A stretch of DNA of 64,000 nt from Pseudofabraea citricarpa (taxonomy: Eukaryota; Ascomycota; Leotiomycetes; Helotiales; Dermateaceae), in contig JAPWGK010000027.1 of NCBI GenBank assembly GCA_029641185.1, positions 62,001 to 126,000 of the forward strand. The letters run 5' to 3'. This document shows positions 12,936 through 25,105 of the stretch, piece by piece. Within the stretch, counting starts at the first letter, position 1; the number at the start of each line of letters is the position of its first letter. Made by a program: the position numbers and the translations under genes. The notes beneath the pieces are model-generated. The model was not told the origin of the DNA. It saw only the letters and a program-made list of their open reading frames with translations, and made no database searches.

Positions 12936-14728
12936 ATGATGGCAACCTTCAATTTTCCTCCTATTGTTCCACAAGAGTTTAAATGGGAGAATTCAAAGAA
13001 AAGTCCCGGCCTCTTACAACGCCGGGCGAACGGCGTTGAGACTCTGGTAGGGATCAAGGAGAGCAATTATACGGGACGTAGCGACATGTATTTAATCCTA
13101 AGCCTTAGTATCCATAAAAACATTTCAACAGTGATTTCGCTCTCGACACTCGAGTCAGAAATTCAGGGCGCGCTTCTAGATATCCGCTTTCAACGTCCAG
13201 AGATTGCCGGTACTTCCGAATGGGATGACCCGGCTGGTCCTCCTCTCATCCAATACAAGCCGCCGAAGAACAATGAGGAGGCTCTGTCATGGGCGCAGGA
13301 GACGATCCATATCCGGACAACGAAACAGAAAGGACCGGAAGTATTCGACGAACTCGAGAGGAACCACAGCGGAACGCCATCCCGATCCTTGTCCATCCAT
13401 CTAATCGCCGATGTGGCAGATAAGAATGTCCCGCTTACAGTTGGAACAAAGGTAGATATTCTATTGTACATGAACCATTTGCAATGGGATGGGCTAGGTG
13501 CTCGGATTTTTGCCGGCGACCTCCTCCGAAACATCAACCAGAACTTCGGCAGAGACCCGAGCCAGTTGCGTTACAATTGGGGACTGGAGATTAAAAGGCT
13601 AGGTGTGCCGATTCTATGCGATTTACCTACGCCCTTGGACACTTCTAGTCCTCAGTTCATTTCGAGTCGCTTGGATTATGTGACAAACCTCTCGAACATT
13701 GGTGTACGTCGCTTATTCTGCACAGTTTATCTTTCTTTCGCTGATTGTTTGTGTAGCAAAGCTGGGGCTTGAATCCCCAGCTCGAAGTCGGAAGACCTCG
13801 GATGATGTTCCATCACTTTAGCATCCCCGAAAGTGCAGCCTTGATCCGTGGTGTCAAATCTCGCCTGGGACCTAAATATACAATCACACACTTGGGCCAC
13901 GCCGCTCTTCTTCTTACGCTTCTGAAAGTGAACCCGCCTCCAGCCCATGCTCCAGATTCCCTATACTTCTTGAACCCGCTACCGTTGAACGGCCGTCGCT
14001 GGTTGCGAAACAAGCGTGGGCGTGATTGCTATACCAGTTGTCAGACCGGAGGTGTTATGAAGTTTGAGAACATCAAATCTTACATTGTAGATGACAACGA
14101 TGCTGATGCAGTTATTCAATCGCTCAAGAGAGGATCCGAAGTAGCGAAAGTGTCATATGAAGAGTGGTTGAGCAACCCATTCCAACTCGCAGCAGGCATA
14201 TCAGCTCAAAATTTCATGGCCGCATGCTCCACAGCATCGTAAGTTCTGCCGGGTAGAGCATGTATACTTATCTACCAAGAAAGCTAATATTTTTCGACCT
14301 TAGTGGGACAGGAAGCGTGTTTAGTGAAATAGCAGGACCGGTATGTTGTTCTTTTGACTCTTTTCGCGCCATATGAGATAATATGATGCTAATATTAAAT
14401 GATGACAGCTCTTCATCAGTGATGGGTTAAATGACAGCTATGTCCCAGGAGACATCACGAATGTGGGCGGAGAGAAACTCATATCTATAGAGAATGTCAT
14501 CTGCTGGGCGAACTTGTATCAGCCATATATGTAAGTTCGTCGCTTGATTTTTGTTTCAATTACTGACCAGGTGTCAGGTCCGTACGTCTCGATAGTTGGA
14601 AAGGTGCTTCAAAAGTATCTGTCTATTACAACGACGGGTTCTTTTCAACCGAGGAGACCAAGACCTTTCTTGAACATTTTGTCAACTACATGATGGCTTT
14701 CGCGCAACCAGTTCCTGAGTCAGCATGA
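12936..14728 (+). CDS. Tri3/AATase-like O-acyltransferase
   Basis: Five exons join cleanly: 12936-13703, 13757-14238, 14304-14340, 14409-14530, 14578-14728, giving 519 residues; a second in-frame ATG follows directly at 12939. The protein carries the condensation/BAHD-type catalytic motif HxxxDG at His181-Asp185 (NHLQWDG) and a C-terminal DSWKGASKVSVYYNDGFF segment typical of fungal acyltransferases related to trichothecene 15-O-acetyltransferase Tri3 and alcohol acetyltransferases. Such enzymes move an acyl group from CoA to a hydroxyl. The last intron has two candidate acceptors (14570, 14577); only 14577 keeps the frame open. It is the outermost gene, next to the RIP block. A role esterifying the cluster product is inferred; acyl donor and acceptor are unknown. 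Confidence 0.82.
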
Positions 14729-15881
14729 TTGAGGCCGTATTCATACGACTAAGTCAATGGGTTCGTGGGTCATTCTCGGTGAACAGTTACAAAGCATTGC
14801 CTAGTTCTTTCCTTTAGCATAGATATGAAGTAACAATGATATATCAACTTGCTGTTGTCATTTGATGTCTACCTTTATGTCAAGAACCGTTTTGAAATGC
14901 GAGTGTCAACATCAGTTCACGAAATAAACCACTCTAGCCAACTTGGTAGAATCTCAATTTCGGTGTCATGACTGAAAGTGGTGCCGGAATGAACTGGCCC
15001 ATGAAGCTAGCTATACAGCAATCAAAATTTATAGTTAATGTTTTTGTTTTGGAGTTAGCATGGTAATACCTCTCAAGTTGTTTTGATTCAGCGGAACACA
15101 TCTTTTCAATAGGGTTTGATCAATTTACAGCACGTAATTCAACTTACAACTCTGATATAACATAATTCAAGGATTGTATTGATTTTGCTTCAGAAATGAG
15201 ATTTGGTTCTTTTTGTAACAGAATGCTGAAATTCTGTACATTCATGTTTAAAATTTTGACAAGGTATGAGATTCGAGACCTATTACAAAGCAAGTTGATC
15301 GACTTATCTCACTCTCCAATTAAGTTTCCTTTTGACCGGGCGTAATACAGCAAACCAAGTGAGTGATCACCGTCGGATCCATCATGATTTCTGATCCAAC
15401 TTCATCCGTCGTCGGACTTGGACTACCGAGACGGGAATACTCCTTTAGTTCGCTGTTGAAACAACCCAGACATTAAGTTCCTACCCCTTGAATGGCTCTC
15501 GTAAAAAACGTGGGTTGACTTCAAAGGGATTGGTTAAGCCGTTATCATAACGCTCTTGCGACTTACCATCCCACCATAGCGGGCGAGGATTCTGACTCCA
15601 GAGCCTTCGAATTTATAAGAATACGCATGCATCTGCAGGGATCCTTATCTGAACTCCGTTAAGGATGCAAAGTTCCTCCTTTCAAATCCCTTAATACCAT
15701 TGAAAGTTCCGTCTTGGAAAATCACGGTTCATTCTAGCCTTCTTTCCTTCACTTACGTTCACTCCACTTAGTATTATAAGAAACAAGTAACAGAACTTGA
15801 AATCTTTCAACTATTTGCACGATATTTCAATAAGCGGATGCTGGTATCGACGCTTACCAAGAAAAGTCAAAAATAGGAAAT
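14729..15881. promoter_or_regulatory. 1.15-kb intergenic region upstream of HMG-CoA reductase
   Basis: No gene is visible. It holds the acyltransferase 3' end and the HMG-CoA reductase promoter. At 15372-15430 there is a compact set of words, TCGGATCC, CTGATCC, CATCCGTC and CGGACTT, that recur in the same order, inverted, at 24521-24560. No further exon encoding extra membrane segments for the reductase could be seen here. Confidence 0.4.
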
Positions 15882-18249
15882 ATGTTCGAAAACGACCCTT
15901 TGTCGTGCCCTCCTTCTTTAGGGGCCACCATTCTCTCTCGCCCATACCAGCAGTATAAAAAAGCCCACCACAGCATCAAAAAGCTGTTCTTTAGTGGCTC
16001 GCATCCAGACCCTCGTATCTACCGTATCACGGCTGTCCTATGTATCATTCACATCTTGATCTTTCTTCAGACACTTACAACTTCGGTCACCACTGGTACT
16101 ATTGATTTGAACCATCAAGCTGTGGATCAAATTAGGATTTTGAATCTGCAAAAGACGGAGCACCATGACCTTCAAGTAACGACTCCTGAAGGATCTATAT
16201 TCGAGTCTCGTGAAGACAATGGGTTTGTTTAGACCACGCATGATATTGAATATATATCACGCTTACTAAGAATCTCTTAGATCACATACTGAGGTGCCTC
16301 AAATGCTGCAAACGGGAACAGCAACCTCCTTAATGGAGTACGCTAGAGACACTGCTGCTAAAGCTTGCAAGGAGAATGAAGCGCAGGACGAAGGCGGACA
16401 CAAGCAAATTTTAGTGAGACCATCTACTGAAGATGCTTGGACATACTTCTCTCTTGGAGACAACAGCATACTCGAGCAAGTCATACATGTAAGCAGTTCA
16501 TGGAACCCATAAAAGAACTTCAATTAACGACTAGCCAGCAGGGCGGTTTTCTTTTTGATTGTCTCAAGCCTCAAATAGGTGGGGTCAAACAACAGCAACA
16601 GCGACCCCAAGGCCGAAGAGATCTAGTCTCAATCAGTCAAGAAGGGGAAGAAGACCAGAAAGATCTAGTGATAGGAGCATCCAAGCAACTCGCATCGAGA
16701 CTTAGCGCCTTGAGTGCATTGTACAATCTGGCATTGGCTTCTCTAAGCGTGTTCGTTGTATATTCATGTTCAACAGGACGGACCCCAGAATCCAAAGGAG
16801 GAGAAGTTCTACAAACCTCGTTAATTCAAGCCCCAACAGCCAGGAAGATAGCACTCGCACCTATTGAACCAATCAGAAGACCAGAGCCAAAGGAGCCTCT
16901 GCCTGTAGCAGTATCAGTACCAGTTGTACAGGCCACAAATATTTCCAAGGAGACCGATGATGAGCTTGTTCGCTTAGGTCTGGCAAACCAGATCCGCCTC
17001 TACAGCCTTGAAGCACAATTAGGCGACGCTACGCGAGCCGTCGAGATCCGACGTCGTGTTGTTGCTGGGAAAATCCAGGCCAACCAGTTGACAAGTGGTT
17101 TCACAGAATCTGGGCTGCCATTCAAGGACTACGACTATCAACGCGTGGCTGGTGCATGCTGCGAGAACGTAATTGGATACTTGCCGGTGCCCGTTGGTGT
17201 TGCAGGACCGCTGAACATGGACGGCAAGCTAGTCTTCCTCCCCATGGCAACTACCGAGGGAGCACTTGTCGCAAGCACTAACCGTGGATGCACTGCTATC
17301 AATGCCAGTGGCGGCGTCACTTCGCTGATTCTCGCTGATGGCATGACACGCGGTCCCTGTGTTCGATTTCCCAACCTCAAACGTGCTGCCGCTGCTAAAC
17401 TCTGGTTGGATTCCGACGTTGGACTGCAGACTGTTGAAACAGCTTTTAACTCTACCAGTCGATTCGGACGTCTGCAAAGCATCAAGTGTGCCATTGCAGG
17501 GTCGGATTTGTTCATTCGCTTCAAAGCCCGCACAGGTGATGCGATGGGCATGAACATGATCTCCAAAGGCGTCGAGTGCGCGCTTAGGGCTATCGTGGAC
17601 GCTGGGTTTAATGATATGACTATCATTTCAGTTTCTGGCAATTACTGTACCGATAAAAAGGCTGCAGCCATCAACTGGGTCGATGGACGAGGCAAGAGTG
17701 TGGCAGCACAGGCAACCATCACTGCCGAGACGCTCAAGAAGGTCTTGAAGACTGATGTCAATAGCATGGTGGAGCTGAATACAAGCAAGAATCTCATTGG
17801 CAGCTGCATCGCAGGCTCCATTGGCGGCTTCAATGCCCATGCGGCTAACATCGTGTCAGCCATTTTCCTCGCCACGGGCCAAGACATTGCACAGAACGTA
17901 GAGAGCAGCAGTTGTCTGACAACGATGCGAAAGTAAGTGAAATGGGATTACTCTGTCATATTGTTACCGCTAATCCCGATCTTTTAGTGTTGACGGCAAC
18001 TTACAAATATCTGTATCAATGCCGTCCATCGAAGTTGGCACTGTGGGAGGCGGCACCGTGCTTGAAGCACAGGGCACAATGTTGGACCTACTAGGCATAC
18101 GTGGTGCCAATTATGAAAGTCCAGGGGCTAATGCTCAAGAGTTGGCTTGTATCGTTGCTGCAGCTGTCTTGGCAGGAGAGTTGAGTCTTTGCTCTGCACT
18201 AGCAGCAGGGTCGTTGGTGAGCAGTCACATGGCGCTGAACCGTAAATAG
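15882..18249 (+). CDS. HMG-CoA reductase, short form without sterol-sensing domain
   Basis: Four exons, 15882-16222, 16281-16488, 16539-17932 and 17988-18249, give 734 residues (the third exon could start at 16542). The class I catalytic domain is complete: [10 protein letters not shown] substrate loop, catalytic Glu in TTEGAL (about 423), NADPH motif GDAMGMNM (about 517), Lys in DKKAA (about 557), Asp in [10 protein letters not shown] (about 632) and C-terminal His in SSHMALNRK (about 728). It reduces HMG-CoA to mevalonate in the ER membrane. Usual fungal reductases have about seven or eight membrane helices including a sterol-sensing domain and exceed 1000 residues; here only two hydrophobic segments are seen (about 46-66 and 237-259), a plant-like layout. 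It may be a feedback-insensitive supply enzyme or a resistance copy. Confidence 0.9.
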
Positions 18250-19417
18250 AATCTAGATCAACAACTGGGTTAGAGGGTTGCTCCTTTTCAATCATACATT
18301 TATAGAAATTTCGGAACTAGATTGTTTGAATATAGCAGTGCTATTTTAATATCATCACCGCTGTGTTCTCTCCCCCAACGACAGATTTGCTGTCAAACTA
18401 TGATATAATCTCAATATCGCTCAGATTATTGTTGAGATTTTCATCTTTAGTAAGAATAAAGATTCAAAATTGAGTTTTGATCCAACTTTCAATGCAAAAC
18501 GTTTTTGTCGCAACGATAGTCACATGACACCACGTGCTCGGCCACTGCTCTTGTAGTCATCCTCTTTCTTTATTGAACAAATCAATCACTTTTCGCTATT
18601 GATATTTAATCGAATACGTTATGCCAGTTAATCCATTTGTTATACTCAACCCACCATTTTATTTTCTTTTCCTTCTATGAAACAGAATGCTCATATTTTA
18701 CAAATAATGTGGCAGCAGTAGTGTAACATGGTGGGCAGTGCCCGGCAATGCTGGACCACTGGTGGCTGAAAGTGAGGTGTAAGAGGAATTGCATTTACTG
18801 TATGTACGGAAGGCTAGCCAATATATGCTGGTGTACTTGTCACGTGATAAGTAATTAATGTATGCATTTGACCTTTTATCATGACTTAGACTGGATTCTT
18901 GATACTTGCATTTAGGGTTATTATAGAAGAAGAAGATAGTTTCAAAATTAAACTGCAGTTACGATGACAAACAACATTAAAAATGTTCTTTTCACTCTAA
19001 AGATTCGGTCAAAATATCTTTGTTGTAGCCAGACTTTGAAATAAGCTTTTGAAATTTTAAAAGTTTAACAAAAGGGGGCTTTACGTTGAAACTCAATTCA
19101 TAATCTTTTGATGTGTGAGTTGGACAACTTATTGTGTTTATTCTATGGTGCTGTACCATCAATTACCGCCACATCAAGTCCGGTAAGCAGGCAAATTTAT
19201 CTGGATATACTTGAGCTCAAATTAAGATTCGGCAAGAAAATCGAATACAAGTACATTCATAAGTAATAAGTGGCAGCACTTAATCATTGGAGTACTTGCA
19301 AAAAATACCCAAGTGATTGCTGTGAGTTGTTCGGATTGATTATTTTCTTCTGGGTTTTGAAACCATTCTCGCTTAGAGACAGGAAATAATCAAGATTTGA
19401 TTCTGCAGGTACAAAAT
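18250..19417. other. Convergent intergenic region, no gene seen
   Basis: This lies between the 3' ends of the HMG-CoA reductase and the MFS transporter. I see no coding exon. CACGTG occurs at about 18533 and, within the palindrome TCACGTGA, at about 18840; neither is placed to act as a promoter for a visible gene. Confidence 0.5.
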
Positions 19418-21144
19418 TCAATGCACATATCTAAATGATATGACGGCCTCGCCACCATGGCCAAGTTTACTACCCTTGATTCCATCTTGTCGAATCTCGC
19501 CGCTCATTTCGGCTAGTTCAAATCGCCTATTCTCCCTCTTCAAGTGCCATTTGATAGCCATTGCCATACTTGCGCATACAAGACAAGCGCCGCACATGAC
19601 ACCTCCTCCAGCATAGTATCGTGGCTTTTGGGAATCCGGAAACATGTACACGGTGTAAAAGTGCGCTACCCCGGCCCCCATGAGATTGATGATAGCAAAT
19701 GCGGAAGCTCGCTTAGCTTTTGGTCGGGGAAGCGAGGACGAAAGCCAGGAAATGCAAAGATTGTATGGCGAATAAGAGCCAGATGTCATGAGAAACATGC
19801 TGAAGTATCGACCTCCAGTAGATGGCACGAACATGGCAAGCACATTTCCAACCAAAGCGACTAACATAGGAATTGCGATATGGTAACCTCGCTCTTTTTG
19901 ATGTGCTGCGTGGAAGGAGATGGTGATTGAGCATATGAACGCGAAAAAGTATGGTGGTGCTGTCAGAAGAAGCGTAACAGTTGTACCGTATCCAAGAGTG
20001 CCAACAATTGACGGGAAGAAGTTGTTGAAAGATTGCGCAGTGAGAAGAGACATTTGAAGGATGATAAACATGTAAAGCTTTGGATCAATAAGGGCCTGCT
20101 TGAGACCCCACCAAATAGACTCTTTGTCTTCATCGACAATACCTGCATTCTCTTTTCGAATGCGCCATTCCTAGTATTCTTAGATGTGACATATTACATT
20201 GATATATGATTTCTTACCGCCATGATTTGTAGATCGTTTGGAAGCCACTTAATCTTGCTTTGGCCTGGATAGTCTGGAAGCATGGGTATTACCAGAACAG
20301 CCACCGCTATAGTTATAGACCCCTCAATTATGAACAGCCATTCCTACAAGAGTCAGTGTCGTCCGAAGGTGGTCTGTTCGGGACGATTTACCCAAGCATG
20401 TCTACCCAGCTTTCCTTCCATCTGAGAGATTATTCCAGCAGCTATGAGTCCACCAAAAGCAGTTGCAAGCATATTCGCACCATAAAGTAAAGCGATCCTT
20501 GGCGGAAGCTCGCTTCTTTTATACCAACAAGACATCAAGAACATGACTCCGGGTAAGAAGGGTCCTTCGACCAGCCCTAGCACAAGTCGATTGACAAGTA
20601 GTCCAGCAAAATTTCTGGTGAAACCTTGGCACATTGACACAATACCCCATGCGGCAGTTACCAGACAGATGTACAATGAGGGACGAATTCTAGTAATGAG
20701 CATGTTCGACGGCAGTTGTGTTATGATATCTAAGGAGAATTAATAATTGTAACAGGCAGGATACTCATAATACATACAGCCGACATAAAACATTAGAAGA
20801 CAAGTATTATATTCAGCGTTGGTAATTTTCAGAGTCTCAGTCAACCCTGATATTTTCGCGTTGGCAATATTGTTTCTGGACAGAGAATCAGCAAAAATCA
20901 CGGCATTACGATTTTGATCTTGGGATTACCTGTCCAGAATATTCAATAAGAACAATATCGCACATGTCGGCAACAGAAAGGTGTCAAGCCGCTTTACAAG
21001 CCTCTTTTCAACAGTCGCTAGCTCATCTTGACTTAAACGAGAAAGCTCTTCTGGAACCGGCAACTCGTCGAGCGCCAGAGTGGCCTTCACACTCTCGATT
21101 TCCATGGCATCAAATGCTGCCTTTGGGTCTATGTTGCTGGCCAT
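19418..21144 (-). CDS. MFS transporter, allantoate permease/anion:cation symporter type
   Basis: Five exons on the minus strand (21144-20930, 20875-20778, 20729-20392, 20343-20218, 20170-19418) encode 509 residues. A soluble N-terminus of about 50 residues leads into a first helix (FLLPTCAILFLLNILDR), then NNIANAKISGLTETL, MFYVGYIITQLPSNMLITRIRP and a CQGFTRNFAGLLVNRLVLGLVEGPFLPG segment. This order is characteristic of Dal5/Tna1-like members of the anion:cation symporter family, which carry organic acids and vitamins across the plasma membrane. Later helices follow to a hydrophilic tail. It is divergent from the 2-hydroxyacid dehydrogenase across 305 bp, suggesting joint control and perhaps transport of a carboxylic acid product or precursor. 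The substrate is not deducible. Confidence 0.87.
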
Positions 21145-21449
21145 ATTTTGATTGCGGGTAGGATTATGGTAAGATGCATTTTGTCATGGACTTCGTTGCT
21201 TTTGATATATGGCGAGACTTTTCCCCACGCTCGCTTACGGGAGGAGAAGTGCGGAGAAGTGGATACTAGCAGATCGGTGAGAAGTCCGTAGTGGGTTTCA
21301 CCCCGACCGGATGACGGAAATCTGTTCTAGCAACGCGCCATACCAAAGGTGGGTTTCGGATAAGACATAAGCCAGAAAAGAAGACAACGAATACTTATTA
21401 CCTCCAGTCTGGTAGGCTGTAATAGACATCTGCAAAACGCCTACCCAAA
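21145..21449. promoter_or_regulatory. Divergent promoter: MFS transporter / 2-hydroxyacid dehydrogenase
   Basis: 305 bp separate the two start codons. GTGGGTTTC occurs twice (21291 and 21349) in direct orientation, and GGAGAAGTG-like words are repeated between 21241 and 21262. No GCCTRAA 16-bp array is present, so this pair may answer to a different regulator than the FAS genes. Confidence 0.55.
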
Positions 21450-22553
21450 ATGACAAAGCCAATTGTTCTTCATATTGGCGAGCCTATAAAATATAATCAT
21501 GACTTTTACAACAACGAATTTTCAAATAGATTTGAGGTCGTGCGGAGTGAAGAAAAGGATCGACAAGATTTCATCGAAGCGTTAAAGAACAAAAAGTATA
21601 AAGAAAGTTACGAGTTTTAAGACCGTACTGATTATGAAAACAGATATGGAGACTTCTCGGCGATATTCAGACCGCACTTTCAGACTGGCGGTGAAATGGG
21701 AAGATGGGATGAAGAACTGATATCTTTTTTGCCCCCATCTGTGAAGATTTTTGCATCAGCTGGAGCTGGCTTTGATTGGGCAGATGTCGATATTCTCGGA
21801 AAGAGAGGAATCTATTATTGCAATTCTGCCGGTGCGTCTGATGAAGCTGTGTCAGATACCGCACTTTACATGATTCTCTCAGTCTTCCGGAATTTCACGA
21901 GAGCACAGCTGGCTGCCAGAACAGCAGATCCAGAGATATTCACGGCGACACACAAGCTTCTCGCGACAATATCAAGAAATCCACGGGACCATGTTCTAGG
22001 CATTATTGGACTCGGGAATATCAGCAAGAAACTTGCTTACAAGGCAAGAACGGCCCTTGGCATGGAGATCCATTACTTCGATGTCGTCCGGGCAAGTGCA
22101 GAAGAGGAGCAAAAAATTGGAGCGGTATTCCATGAGTCTTTAGAAAGTCTTTTAAAGATTTCTGACTGCATAAGTCTTCATACGCCTTTAAATAGGCACA
22201 CTCAAGACCTCATCAATAGTGAAACGATTGCCAAGATGAAACCAGGCGCGAGAATCGTCAACACAGCAAGAGGCGAAGTTCTTAATGAAGAAGCATTGAT
22301 TCAAGCACTGCAAAGTGGACATATATCTGCTGCTGGATTGGATGTACATTACAATGAGCCTCAAGTGTCTAAAGTTCTGGCAGGGATGGATAATGTGACG
22401 CTCACTACACATATCGCTGGTGGAGCTCTGAATACCCGAATCAACTTTGAATTAGGTTCTATGAAAAATATCTTAGCTGTTATTGGCGGAAATGGTGAAC
22501 TTGTGGGAAAGCCATCGACTGCTGTTAACTTGAGCCACTATATAGCTCAATAA
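21450..22553 (+). CDS. NAD(P)-dependent D-2-hydroxyacid dehydrogenase
   Basis: Two exons (21450-21595, 21644-22553) encode 351 residues. The fold signature of the glyoxylate/hydroxypyruvate reductase and D-mandelate dehydrogenase group is clear: Rossmann motif GIIGLGNIS (about 168-176), Asp195 at the end of the next strand (FDVV, favouring NAD), catalytic Arg258 in NTARGE, Glu287 in HYNEP and His305 in TTHIAGG. The third glycine of GxGxxG is Ser. The enzyme interconverts a 2-keto acid and a D-2-hydroxy acid. Its intron has a good ACTGAT branch site. It shares a promoter region with the transporter; within the cluster it could reduce an alpha-keto fatty acid, which is inference. Confidence 0.88.
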
Positions 22554-25105
22554 ACACTGGTCATAACTGCAAACATATTATTAAGAATGACTTATCTAGA
22601 AGCTTGATTTATGATTATATAAGATACAGTTGAAGTAACAACCCCCATAAGAAAACTCCACGATAACTTTGCCCGAAAAGAATGTAAGCGGGCAACGATT
22701 TAGTAAGTTGGCTCTCCTTTGGTACAGCTTGTATACCAGGGTGACAAATTTCGGCACAGTTTATAGAAATTCCATAAAACCCATACATTGACTTTTATAT
22801 AATACTATGAATCTGATTCTAGTTACTTATTCAGATTATTTCTCATAGGCACATTCATCTCAATACGTATCACGTGCTGCTACACGAGGGTCGGAACATA
22901 GTTCTTCCGGACCGGTGACTTAATTCGATGACCAAACTTCACCATACGAATACGAATACTTATAGTAGCCGTTCCTCCATAGTTCTTTCAGTTTTATCCA
23001 TCTTTACAACCTCCAATACCTGCCATACCATTCAATACACTGGGATATCCTTTTCGAACCGTAAGGATACGGACAATATTTGAAGAAGAAAAAAAGGAGA
23101 AAAAAAGGGCTGCAGTCACGTGCTCATTCAAGATTATTGGATCATAAAATTTTTCTCCCTTCAAGTAAAATTGACATCCAAGAGTTTTAAAACGCTCATA
23201 CATACAGCAGGTATATTATGAAAATGCAAACAGTTAAACTTATCATGTTTCAAAGTTGTGCAGTTTTCTATTCAAACCGCACCGTCAGGAATTCCGTCAC
23301 CGAATCTCTTGCTTAGCTAATCATTCTGTAATCAATCACCAGAATCTCTATGCTTATACATCACCAGCACAATCATTGTATGTATCTTCCTAATGCCATA
23401 ACAATCTACCCAGTGCATCAAGATCCCCTACACTTGAATCTCCCGAATCTGAGTATGAGTCGAACTTCCTTATTCGAGGTTAACTGAGTGGCGTTCTATG
23501 CACCGGTTAGTTAGGCGAAGCCAAAAAGGGGCAGTTTGCTCGCCTGACGACTTCTGGCCTCGGCTCGACGAGACTGATAAAAAACCGAGAATCAGGCCCC
23601 GCATCCTCGCATAAGGGAGTGTTACACTACATAGCACTTTCACCAGAAATTAGGAAAAAAAAGAAGTATGAGACCGAGAATGCGGTACGCTTGATACGCC
23701 TTTTTCTTTCCCTCTTTCTCGAGGGAACTTGAATGCCTTTTATGTTGCGCCATTTGCCTAACCTGGTGCGTGAGAAGAGGGTTTTAGGTCCTGTCGATTA
23801 ACTGAAAGTGCAATCCCTCGCAACACTTATCTGTGGTGGGCCTGTAATTATCGAGAGAGTTAAAAAACACAGGAACTCGATCGTATAAGGTGTAATATGA
23901 TCCTGAGTGACTTTCTTCCCCTTAAGAAAAGTAGAGTCTAATTCTCATGTTTCAAACTTTCGCCCTTTTTCCAGGGTCCTACTTTGACAGAAGGACGTTA
24001 GGTCATACTACGTCTCTAATGAATGCTGGAACAAATGAATACTTAGGGGGTGGTGAATAATACTGGTTTAGCAAGGGCGGTATAGCGGTACATAAAATTG
24101 ATATGATTGAACACAAATTACCCATTCATAGAAAGGAGTGTTTTGTTGGAGTCCATCAGAAATGATTATGCTTACCTACACACTGCATGCGTCACTGAGG
24201 CAGAAAGAATTCCCTGATTGTACGTGGCACAAGCCGCACAACTGAGTGTCGTAGGAATTTTAAAAGGACACGAAAATAAAGTTTATGACCACAGAGGATG
24301 AAAAGATGACCGAGATTTCTGATCTCCGCCAACAATCTTGAGAATGCTATTTTGATCGGGGCACGGCAGACAAGAACTAAGTAATCCGGTTTCTCGCTCG
24401 CTCGTCTGCGGAAGTGCAACTGAGCATCCTTGAGAACAGACGAGAAAAGAAATATTTAAAGTTCATTGTCAGTGCTAAATTATCATTGTTATCATAGATT
24501 CGTGTGTATCTTGATCTCATGGGATCCGAAGTCGGACGGATGGATCAGTAGGATCCGACACTCCAGAAGTCTGTAAGCAGCCTACCTGCCTCTCAAAATT
24601 GTTACAACACCCGCCACAAGAGTAACATCACGTGGCTTTTCTTAGGGAGAGTGTGGCATATTGTAGTCACAAACAGAAAAAGAAAGAAAAGGTAAGGATG
24701 CACGACCTGAGCAGAAGACGAGACAGAAGACAATGTTGCTCAAGCTCACGATTCTCTTGATAAGGATAATCTATCTAGGTGGCTAGCTAATTTGACATCT
24801 TGGACTTGACACTGTGCTAGCTATAACTTGAAGTGAAAGCTACAACACTCATCTTCAGGTGGTTCCTGATGTCCCAGACACGGAAGCAAAGGTTGCTTTT
24901 GTATAGCTAGTAACGCACGAGAGCAAATTGCATGACCAGGGGGGAAAAGCAAGGTGCACGAAGAGTCTCCGAGAAGAAAGCGAGGCGAGAAGAATGACCG
25001 GGTGAGAGGATAATATGATGACGGGCGTAAATATAGTGATAGATGGTGTTAAGAATTGTTCTTGCGGCTCAGCTCCAAGCTCCAAGCAAGGCGCTATATA
25101 AAGTC
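22554..25105. other. 2.55-kb convergent interval without a recognisable gene
   Basis: This gap lies between the 3' ends of the dehydrogenase (+) and the P450 (-), unusually long for a convergent pair in this window. Reading frames on both strands are short and show no family motif. CACGTG occurs at about 22872, 23118 and 24631. At 24521-24560 a block reading, on the minus strand, TCGGATCC, CTGATCC, ATCCGTC and CGACTT matches the order of words in the HMG-CoA reductase promoter. A decayed gene, a non-coding transcript or a lost regulator gene are possible; I cannot support any one. Confidence 0.45.
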
